From NCBI RefSeq assembly GCF_015999245.1, contig NZ_JAEAMR010000009.1:162848-226847 (forward strand): a stretch of 64,000 nucleotides of DNA. The letters are read 5' to 3'. Within the stretch, counting starts at the first letter, position 1. Every line of letters starts with the position of its first letter. A program made the position numbers and the translations under genes. Shown one piece after another: positions 58,030 to 64,000 of this stretch. The stretch is from Streptomyces sp. AV19 (GTDB taxonomy: Bacteria > Actinomycetota > Actinomycetes > Streptomycetales > Streptomycetaceae). The notes below the pieces were generated by a model. That model searched no databases, had not been told where the DNA came from, and was given only the letters and a program-made list of their open reading frames with translations.

Positions 58030-59397
58030 TCAGGCCGCCGTCGCCACGGCGGCGTCCGGCCGCTTCTCGCGCGGGACGAACTCCAGGTGCCGGCGCCCGC
58101 GCCGCAGGTCCACCCGCAGCCGGACCCCGACCGCCCGGGCCAGTGCGAAGCCGATGGCCACGGCGGACAGCAGGGACGCCACGCCGCCGGCGGCGAAGCC
58201 CACGCGGGGGCCGTAGGTGTCGGTGACCCAGCCGACCACGGGCGCGCCGAGCGGGGTGCCGCCGACGAAGACCATCATGTAGAGGCTGAGTACGCGGCCG
58301 CGCATGGCGGGGTCGACCGCCATCTGCACGGTGGAGTTGGCGATGACGTTGGTCGTCAGCCCGAAGACGCCGATCGGCACGAGCAGCAGGGCGAACAGCC
58401 AGAACGTCGGCGAGAGCGCGGCGGCGATCTCCAGCAGGCCGAAGGCGGCCGCGGAGCCGATCAGCACCCGGCGGCGCGAGCCGCCGCGCCGGGCGGCGAG
58501 CAGGGCGCCGGCCAGCGAGCCGGCCGCCATCAGGGTGTTGAAGAGCCCGTAGGTGCCGGCCCCCGCGTGGTACACGTCGTCGGCGAACGCCGTGAGCCAG
58601 ATGGGGAAGTTGAAGCCCAGGGTGCCGACGCAGCCGATGAGGGCGATCGGCCAGATGAGGTCGGGCCGTTCGCGGACGTGCCGCAGCCCTTCCCGCAGCT
58701 GGCCCTTGCCGCGCGGGGCGGTCTCGGCCTTGTGCAGCTCGCCGGTGCGCATCAGCAGCAGGCCGGTGATGGGCGCCAGGTAGGACAGCCCGTTGAAGAG
58801 GAACGCGGCGCCGCTGCCGACGGCGGTGATCAGCACGCCGGCGACGGCCGGGCCGATGAGCCGCGCGGACTGGAAGTTGGCCGAGTTGAGGCTGACGGCG
58901 TTGCGCAGGTCGGCCGGGCCGACCATCTCGTGGACGAATGCCTGCCGGGCGGGGTTGTCGACGACGGTGACGAGGCCGAGGACGAAGGCGATGAGGTAGA
59001 CGTGCCAGACCTGGACGTGCCCGGAGAGGGTGAGCGCGGCGAGCGCGAGGCCGGTGAGGCCGCTCGCCACCTGGGTGCCGAGGATCAGCAGCCGCTTGGG
59101 GCAACGGTCGGCGATGACGCCGCCGTAGAGCCCGAAGAGCAGGATCGGGAGGAACTGCAGGGCGGTGGTGATGCCCACCGCCGCGGAGGAGCCCGTGAGG
59201 CCGAGAACCAGCCAGTCCTGGGCTATTCGCTGCATCCAGGTGCCGGTGTTGGACACCACCTGGCCGATCGCGAAGAGCCGGTAGTTGCGGATCCTGAGCG
59301 AGCTGAACATGCCCCCCTTGTGCGGCAGGGGGGTCGTGCGTATGTCTTCGTGGGGTTTCGGTGCGGGTGCGGAGTCTGCTCCGGGTCCCGTACTCAA
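58030..59397 (-). CDS. MFS transporter (DHA3/enterobactin exporter-like)
   Basis: 455 residues, about twelve helices in two halves. It starts (after a 30-residue tail) with FSSLRIRNYRLFAIGQVVS and contains GVIADRCPKRLLI, the MFS signature loop between helices 2 and 3. It most resembles the EntS/DHA3 drug-efflux group. The start is TTG 59397 with GGAGG 8 bases upstream. It follows the MarR gene by 31 bases in the same direction, so drug-induced release from MarR is likely. Confidence 0.9.
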   Translation of the reverse strand: MSTGPGADSAPAPKPHEDIRTTPLPHKGGMFSSLRIRNYRLFAIGQVVSNTGTWMQRIAQDWLVLGLTGSSAAVGITTALQFLPILLFGLYGGVIADRCPKRLLILGTQVASGLTGLALAALTLSGHVQVWHVYLIAFVLGLVTVVDNPARQAFVHEMVGPADLRNAVSLNSANFQSARLIGPAVAGVLITAVGSGAAFLFNGLSYLAPITGLLLMRTGELHKAETAPRGKGQLREGLRHVRERPDLIWPIALIGCVGTLGFNFPIWLTAFADDVYHAGAGTYGLFNTLMAAGSLAGALLAARRGGSRRRVLIGSAAAFGLLEIAAALSPTFWLFALLLVPIGVFGLTTNVIANSTVQMAVDPAMRGRVLSLYMMVFVGGTPLGAPVVGWVTDTYGPRVGFAAGGVASLLSAVAIGFALARAVGVRLRVDLRRGRRHLEFVPREKRPDAAVATAA

Positions 59398-59428
59398 GCG
59401 GGTTCGCCTCCTTTGCCCTTCGCCCGGC

Positions 59429-59902
59429 TTACAGCTGTGCGAGTTTCTCCAGGACGGGTGCGGCGGCGCGGAGCGTCGCCCACTCGTCGTCGTCCAGTCG
59501 CCCGGCCAGCTCCGCCAGCCAGGCGTTCCTCCTGCGCCGGCTCTCCTCGAGCATCGCCTCGGCCTGTTCGGTCTGTGTGACGACCTTCTGGCGGCGGTCC
59601 TCGGGGTGCGGCTCCAGCCTGACCAGCCCCTTGCTCTCCAGCAGTGCCACGATCCGGGTCATCGACGGCGGCTGGACGTGCTCCTTGCGCGCCAGCTCGC
59701 CCGGCGTGGCCGAGCCGCAGCGGGCGAGCGTGCCCAGCACGGACATCTCGGCCGGGCTGAGCGACTCGTCCACCCGCTGGTGCTTGAGCCGCCTGGAGAG
59801 GCGCATGACGCCCGAGCGCAGCGCGTTGACCGCTTCCTGGTCCACGGCCGTCTCTTCGGTATCGGGGACCTCTTCGGGAGAGGTACGGGACAGGTCCGAC
59901 AT
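59429..59902 (-). CDS. MarR-family regulator of the MFS gene
   Basis: 157 residues with the winged helix (ATPGELARKEHVQPPSMTR, wing HPEDRRQKVV). First gene of a two-gene operon with the MFS exporter. ATG 59902 has no ribosome-binding site; a TAGGCT box (59910-59915) lies 7 bases upstream inside the 9-base palindrome TTAGGCTAA, so the protein could block its own promoter there. Confidence 0.92.
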   Translation of the reverse strand: MSDLSRTSPEEVPDTEETAVDQEAVNALRSGVMRLSRRLKHQRVDESLSPAEMSVLGTLARCGSATPGELARKEHVQPPSMTRIVALLESKGLVRLEPHPEDRRQKVVTQTEQAEAMLEESRRRRNAWLAELAGRLDDDEWATLRAAAPVLEKLAQL

Positions 59903-59909
59903 GTTGCTT

Positions 59910-59915
59910 AGCCTA
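59910..59915 (-). promoter_or_regulatory. TAGGCT box, probable leaderless and autoregulated promoter
   Basis: Minus-strand TAGGCT within TTAGGCTAA; TTAGGT lies ~17 bases further upstream (59930-59935). Seven bases to the ATG of the MarR gene. Confidence 0.5.
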
Positions 59916-60085
59916 ACTCATTACTTCACCTAATGAAAGTGCGCACAGAGGGGCGCGCGGAGGCAAGGGGGCGGCGGACGACGAAACGGGCGGAGCTCGG
60001 CCCGGTCCGCATCACGATGCGGCGCTCCGTACCCCTGCACGGCGGCGAAGGGCGGCCCGCGCGCACGGGACGCGCCGGTCGGCGG

Positions 60086-60544
60086 TCAGCCGTACGGGTC
60101 GGGAATGACCTCCAGGCCCCGCTCCACGGCTGTACGCGGGGCGATGGTGTGGGAGTAGTGCCCGTCGAAGGACAGGATGCAGGGGCTGTCGAGACGCCAG
60201 GCCAAGCATGCGTTGACGGCGTCGGTGAGCCCGAGCGCATGCCCTCGATACCGGCGGAGCAGGTCATGCGCTTCACCGAGGAGGGAACGATCGATGACCG
60301 GGAGACGGATCCGGCTCTGGGACGCGAGGGCCCCGATCGTGGCCACGGCGTGCAGCGCGGCGTCCTCGCCCACCCGGTGGATCAGCAGGTGGTCCAGTTC
60401 GTCGAGGACCAGCGGCGAGACGATGAGGATGCGCGCCGCGCCCAAGGCGGCCACGGCATCGTCGTGCCGGTCGTCCTTACGGTTGAAGACACCCAGGAGC
60501 ACGGAGGCGTCCGCCACGGCGGCGAGCCTGGTCTGGCCGGTCAA
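60086..60544 (-). CDS. PIN-domain ribonuclease toxin (VapC-like)
   Basis: 152 residues. The acidic residues of PIN nucleases are in place: Asp12 (VADASVLLGVF), Glu/Asp in LDELDHLL, Asp in GLTDAVNACLA and Asp in LSFDGHY. Start TTG 60544 overlaps the antitoxin stop by four bases. It should cut RNA (often tRNA) when not bound by its partner. Confidence 0.88.
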   Translation of the reverse strand: MTGQTRLAAVADASVLLGVFNRKDDRHDDAVAALGAARILIVSPLVLDELDHLLIHRVGEDAALHAVATIGALASQSRIRLPVIDRSLLGEAHDLLRRYRGHALGLTDAVNACLAWRLDSPCILSFDGHYSHTIAPRTAVERGLEVIPDPYG

Positions 60545-60819
60545 CGACCGCGGCCTCCTCGCAGATACTCGTCGGCCCGGGCGGCGAGGTCGGACGGCCC
60601 GTCGAAGAAACCCCAGTCGCTCGCGTCGATCGGCTCGGCGGGGATCGTGAGCGCCCCCGCCGCGTACTGGAGCGCGAGCGATTCGGGGGTGCGGCCCTCG
60701 ACCGCGGCGAGCTGGCGGATCGCTGCCGCGGTGTCGCCGGTGAGCAGGACGTTGGCGGTGATGGCCTGAGGTTCGGGCGGTACGGCGTCGGGCGGGGGCT
60801 GTGCGGTCACGCGGCGCAT
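60541..60819 (-). CDS. Antitoxin partner of the PIN toxin
   Basis: 92 residues: basic N-terminus, a possible DNA-binding stretch (AAIRQLAAVEGRTPESLAL, like a ribbon- or helix-type short domain) and an acidic/aromatic C-terminal tail (DWGFFDGPSDLAARADEYL) that would wrap the toxin. ATG 60819 has GGAAG directly upstream; ATG 60837 is the alternative. Translationally coupled to the toxin. Confidence 0.75.
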   Translation of the reverse strand: MRRVTAQPPPDAVPPEPQAITANVLLTGDTAAAIRQLAAVEGRTPESLALQYAAGALTIPAEPIDASDWGFFDGPSDLAARADEYLRGGRGR

Positions 60820-60898
60820 GCTTCCAAAGTTGAACATGGCACGCAACCAGAAGGTTTTCGAACCTTTGAGCCTCAAGTGCTCGCAGAGAAAGCAGGAA

Positions 60899-60951
60899 TT
60901 GACGGATGCCTCTGGTCCCACTGTTCCAGTGGGACCAGAGGCATCCGTCAA
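60899..60951. repeat. 25-bp perfect inverted repeat with three-base loop
   Basis: The left arm 60899-60923 begins TTGACGGATGCC and the right arm 60927-60951 is its exact complement; the loop is TTC. It follows the purine permease stop by 30 bases (minus strand) and precedes the toxin-antitoxin operon. A second hairpin AAGGTTttcgAACCTT (60851-60866) lies close by. It may be a terminator for the permease. Confidence 0.95.
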
Positions 60952-60981
60952 AGCGGCGCGTCGCAGCGCTGCTTGACCCCG

Positions 60982-62454
60982 CTACTTGACCCCGAGCGCC
61001 CGCTCGATCGGGTCGAGCATGAAGTACACGAGGAAGCACGCCCCGACCACGTTCAGCAGCCACGGGATCTCGCGGAAGCGGCGGTCGGCGATGCGCAGCA
61101 GGATGAAGGCGAGGACGCCGATGCCGATGCCGTTGGTGATCGAGTAGGTGAACGGCATCGAGATGATCGTCAGGAACGCGGGGATCGCGATCGTGAAGTC
61201 GCTCCAATCGATCTCCTTGACGTTGGACGCCATGATCAGGAAACCGACGACGAGGAGGGCCGGGGTCGCCGCCTGTGAGGGGACGACCGTCGCGAGCGGG
61301 GTGAGGACCAGCGCGAGCAGGAAGAGGCCGCCGGTCATCAGGTTGGCGAGGCCCGTGCGGGCGCCCTCGCCGACACCGGCCGTCGACTCGACGAAGGCGG
61401 TGTTGGCGGAGGCGGAGCCGACGCCACCGGCGGCGACGGCGACGCCGTCCATCATCAGGATCTTGCCCATGTTGGGCAGCCGGCCGTTCTCGTCGGTCAG
61501 CCCGGCCTCCTCGCCGACGCCGATGATCGTGCCCATCGCGTCGAAGAAGCCGGAGAGCAGGACGGTGAAGACGAAGAGGCAGCCGGTGAGCAGGCCGACC
61601 TCACTGAAGCCGCCGAACAGGCTGATGTCACCGACCAGTCCGAAGTCGGGGGCGCCGACGATGCTGTCCGGGATGCGGGGCACGCTCAGGCCCCAGTCGG
61701 TGTCGGGAATGACGGCCAGCTCGTTGATGACGATCGCCGCGAAGGTCATCACGACGATGCCGATGAGGATCGCGCCCGGGGCGCGGCGGACGATCAGGAC
61801 GAAGGTCAGGATCAGCCCCGCCGCGAAGACCAGGACCGGCCAGCCGTGCAGCTGCCCGCCCGTGCCCAGGCCCATGGGGACGCTGGTGTGCGCCGCGTCC
61901 GGGTTGCGGGTGACGAAGCCGGAGTCCACCAGGCCGATCAGCGAGATGAACATGCCGATGCCGATCGCGATGGCGCGCCGCAGCCCGTTCGGGATCGCGT
62001 CCATGACGCGCTGCCGCAGGCCGGAGGCGACCAGGAGCATCAGCACCAGACCGGCCAGGACGACCATGCCCATGGCGTCGGGCCAGCTCATCTTGGGGGC
62101 GAGCTGGAGCGAGACGACGGCGTTGATGCCGAGACCGGCGGCGCAGGCGATGGGGACGTTGCCGATGGCGCCCATGAGGACGGTGGTGAGACCGGCCATC
62201 AGCGCGGTGGCGGTGACCAGTTGGGCGTTGTCCAGCTTGTGGCCGTACTTGTCGAGCCCTGCCCCGAGGATGATCGGGTTCAGCACGATGATGTACGCCA
62301 TCGCAAAGAAGGTGGCCAGTCCGCCGCGCATCTCACGGGCGACGGACGAGCCCCGCTCGGAGATGCGGAAGTAGCGGTCGAGCAGGTTGCCGGACGGCGT
62401 CGGGGGCGGGGACGGCTGCTGGGCTTCGACCGGTGCGGTGGCCGAGGAGGGCAT
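60982..62454 (-). CDS. NCS2-family purine permease (AzgA/hypoxanthine-guanine type)
   Basis: 490 residues, about 13-14 hydrophobic segments. AzgA-type motifs: MRGGLATFFAMAYIIVLNP, ACAAGLGINAVVS, LSGFFDAMGTIIGV and ASANTAFVESTAGVGEGARTGL, which mark the hypoxanthine/guanine/adenine group of NCS2. Proton symport of a purine base. ATG 62454 has GAGG 7 bases upstream. The AT-rich leader with an N-E-F repeat frame lies upstream. Confidence 0.93.
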   Translation of the reverse strand: MPSSATAPVEAQQPSPPPTPSGNLLDRYFRISERGSSVAREMRGGLATFFAMAYIIVLNPIILGAGLDKYGHKLDNAQLVTATALMAGLTTVLMGAIGNVPIACAAGLGINAVVSLQLAPKMSWPDAMGMVVLAGLVLMLLVASGLRQRVMDAIPNGLRRAIAIGIGMFISLIGLVDSGFVTRNPDAAHTSVPMGLGTGGQLHGWPVLVFAAGLILTFVLIVRRAPGAILIGIVVMTFAAIVINELAVIPDTDWGLSVPRIPDSIVGAPDFGLVGDISLFGGFSEVGLLTGCLFVFTVLLSGFFDAMGTIIGVGEEAGLTDENGRLPNMGKILMMDGVAVAAGGVGSASANTAFVESTAGVGEGARTGLANLMTGGLFLLALVLTPLATVVPSQAATPALLVVGFLIMASNVKEIDWSDFTIAIPAFLTIISMPFTYSITNGIGIGVLAFILLRIADRRFREIPWLLNVVGACFLVYFMLDPIERALGVK

Positions 62455-62681
62455 ACGGGGACCTCAGTCGTTGGCGAAGTCGTTGATGAACTCGTTGACG
62501 AACTCGTTCACGGACTCGTCGTTTACGATCTTCTTTGGAGGATCGAACGAGCAAACCCTGTCGGAACTGGTTCGATTCAGTATGAATAAACAAGCCAAGA
62601 ATTGCTATCTCCGCGCGTAGACCCTTATGGGAACAGGGTCCGGCCACGATCGCCCCCGTCGGACGGACTAGGCTGGCGGCC
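62455..62681. promoter_or_regulatory. AT-rich divergent region with a repeat-containing leader frame
   Basis: On the minus strand, four imperfect 15-base units (AACGAGTTCGTC-like, 62466-62515) can be read as a short frame ending ...VNEFVNEFINDFAND and TGA 14 bases before the permease ATG. The stretch 62520-62630 is much richer in A/T than its surroundings, as expected for a regulated promoter. No purine riboswitch core was recognised. Confidence 0.4.
62669..62674 (+). promoter_or_regulatory. TAGGCT box, probable leaderless promoter
   Basis: TAGGCT ends 7 bases before ATG 62682 with no ribosome-binding site between. Confidence 0.5.
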
Positions 62682-63002
62682 ATGACGAAGTGGACCCCCC
62701 GACACGAGGCGCCGGAGCCTCTCGAAGGCAATGTGGTCGCCACCATCACCGGCGGCACGATCGTGTGGTTCGTCCTCTTCCTGATCCAGCTGCCCTTCTA
62801 CGGCCGGCTCTCCGACGGCGGCCACCTGTGGTGGCTGTGGACCTGCCTGGCCGGCGGCGGCCTCGGCCTGATCGGCATCTGGTACGTCCGCGGGCGGGAC
62901 GCCGCGATCAAGCGCCACGAGGCGGCCCGCGCCGACGGGCGGCAGCGGGAACAGGCCGGAAGCGTCCCCTCGGAATCCCCTTCGGAAGGTGAAGCGGGCT
63001 GA
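62682..63002 (+). CDS. DUF2530 family small membrane protein
   Basis: 106 residues, two transmembrane helices (about 22-40 and 50-68) and a charged C-terminal tail. The pattern TIVWFVLFLIQLPFYGRL and HLWWLWTCLAGGGLGLIGIWY fits DUF2530, found throughout Actinobacteria with no known function. A leaderless start is likely. The P-type ATPase gene begins 20 bases downstream. Confidence 0.87.
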   Translation: MTKWTPRHEAPEPLEGNVVATITGGTIVWFVLFLIQLPFYGRLSDGGHLWWLWTCLAGGGLGLIGIWYVRGRDAAIKRHEAARADGRQREQAGSVPSESPSEGEAG

Positions 63003-63022
63003 TCGCCCGTACCGTCGGAGCA

Positions 63023-64000
63023 TGAGCGATCCGGCGGAGACCACCGCCCGCGGGACGGTCCCGGCCCCGGCGAACCCCGGCCTGAGTGCCGCGGAGGTCG
63101 CCGAGCGCGTGGCCCGGGGCGAGGTCAACGACGTACCCGTCCGCTCCTCCCGCTCCACGGCGGAGATCGTCCGGGCCAACGTCCTCACCCGGTTCAACGC
63201 CATCATCGGCGTCCTCTTCCTGATCATCCTGGTCGTCGGCCCGATCCAGGACGGCCTCTTCGGCTTCGTCATCGTCGCCAACACCGCGATCGGCATCTTC
63301 CAGGAGCTGCGCGCCAAGAAGACCCTCGACTCGCTCGCCGTCATCGGCGAGGCGAAGCCCACCGTCCGCCGCGACGGCCGCGCCGTGCCCGTCGCCACCG
63401 GCGGGATCGTCCTCGGCGATCTCATCGAACTCGGGCCCGGCGACAAGTGCGTCGTGGACGGCGAGGTCCTGGAGTCCGACGGGCTGGAGATCGACGAGTC
63501 GCTGCTCACCGGCGAGGCCGACCCGGTGCTCAAACAGCCCGGCGACAAGGTCATGTCCGGCTCGTTCGTCGTCGCCGGCGGCGGCGCGTTCACCGCCACC
63601 AAGGTCGGCCGCGAGGCGTACGCGGCCCAACTCGCCGAGGAGGCCAGCCGCTTCACCCTCGTCCATTCCGAACTGCGCACCGGCATCAGCCTGATCCTCA
63701 AGTACGTGACGTGGATGATGGTCCCCGCCGCGATCGGCCTGATCGTCAGCCAGTTCGTGGTGGAGGAGCACGACTGGCGGGGGGCCGTGCGCCGGATGGT
63801 CGCCGGGATCGTGCCCATGGTCCCCGAGGGCCTGGTGCTGCTGACCTCCGTCGCCTTCGCCATCGGCGTCATCCGGCTGGGCAACAAGCAGTGCCTGGTG
63901 CAGGAACTGCCCGCCATCGAGGGGCTGGCCCGCGTCGACGTCGTCTGCCTCGACAAGACCGGCACGCTCACCGAGGGCGGCATGGACGTCGCCGAACTGC
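63023..64000 (+). CDS. P-type cation-translocating ATPase (cut by the window end)
   Basis: The first 326 codons are visible and the frame is open at 64000. After a cytoplasmic N-terminus and two membrane helices (about 55-90), the actuator domain carries LLTGEADPV; the PEGL motif (MVPEGLVLL) is in helix 4; and the phosphorylation site is CLDKTGTLTEGG. It resembles the HAD-IC cation ATPases of Actinobacteria (Ca2+/Mg2+-like), with only one HMA-free N-terminus, so heavy-metal types are unlikely. ATG 63023 has a TACCGT box 6 bases upstream, again a leaderless layout. Confidence 0.92.

Noticed and set aside
59902..59937. Iron box (DmdR operator) upstream of the MarR gene
   Set aside because: TTAGGCTAA resembles half of the 19-bp iron box, but the second half is not at the right spacing; a MarR palindrome over a leaderless -10 explains it better.
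61148..62374. 408-codon plus-strand frame opposite the purine permease
   Set aside because: Ser/Thr/Arg/Pro-rich shadow of the membrane protein gene.
1..64000. tRNA or rRNA genes
   Set aside because: No cloverleaf with a TTCGA-type T-loop and CCA-end context, nor any rRNA-like conserved stretch, was noticed by eye; a tRNAscan run would be decisive.

Overview
The window is chromosomal DNA of a high-GC actinomycete, almost certainly a Streptomyces. The reasons are the extreme third-position GC, GTG/TTG starts, TANNNT -10 boxes placed 6-7 bases before start codons (leaderless genes), zf-HC2/mycothiol-type anti-sigma protein, DmdR-type iron regulator, SCO4402-like protein and the many GC-rich palindromic intergenic repeats. 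From memory the order purU, SCO4402-like, ..., dmdR1, SIS, PAS, pdxH, citrate synthase, ..., serC resembles the SCO44xx-SCO43xx part of the S. coelicolor core; this was not checked by any search.

Layout. 0.3-10.9 kb: aldehyde dehydrogenase, membrane Ser/Thr kinase, TPR protein, lipoprotein metallopeptidase, a NarL-type two-component pair, a STAS protein, and an ECF sigma/zinc-finger anti-sigma pair. 11.5-19.5 kb: purU, a conserved small protein, a repeat-rich membrane protein, a TnpB transposon, an ABC exporter and a primase-like protein. 19.8-30.3 kb: HTH/TPR regulator, FAD monooxygenase, an alpha/beta-hydrolase lacking its serine, dmdR1, SIS protein, PAS protein, pdxH, citrate synthase. 30.6-38.4 kb: one minus-strand operon of AtuA-like protein, carboxylase beta and alpha, acyl-CoA dehydrogenase, enoyl-CoA hydratase and TetR regulator, which looks like a complete branched acyl-CoA carboxylation pathway (leucine/isovalerate or acyclic terpene type). 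39-45 kb: FAD/Fe-S oxidase, serC, erythromycin-esterase-like protein, DinB-like protein. 45.7-47.8 kb: a secreted protein with a pertussis-toxin-S1-like ADP-ribosyltransferase domain, the most striking gene here. 47.9-64 kb: amino-acid permease, a paired SMR exporter with divergent MarR, a methyltransferase with a structured leader, Uma2 protein, HTH genes, aldo/keto reductase, ThpR, MFS/MarR pair, PIN toxin-antitoxin, purine permease, DUF2530 protein and the start of a P-type ATPase.

Mobile and repeat DNA. Eight intergenic blocks belong to one palindromic repeat family whose complete copies are bounded by inverted copies of GAAACGGTGAAA. There is a full IS200/IS605-type tnpB unit without tnpA (14.7-16 kb) and, at 36.5-36.7 kb, a relic that keeps only what looks like the guide-RNA end of another such element. 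Two small leader ORFs (27870 and 50677) sit next to strong RNA hairpins.

Most lines below rest on motifs read by eye. Start codons were chosen from ribosome-binding sites, overlaps and family length, and are uncertain where stated.
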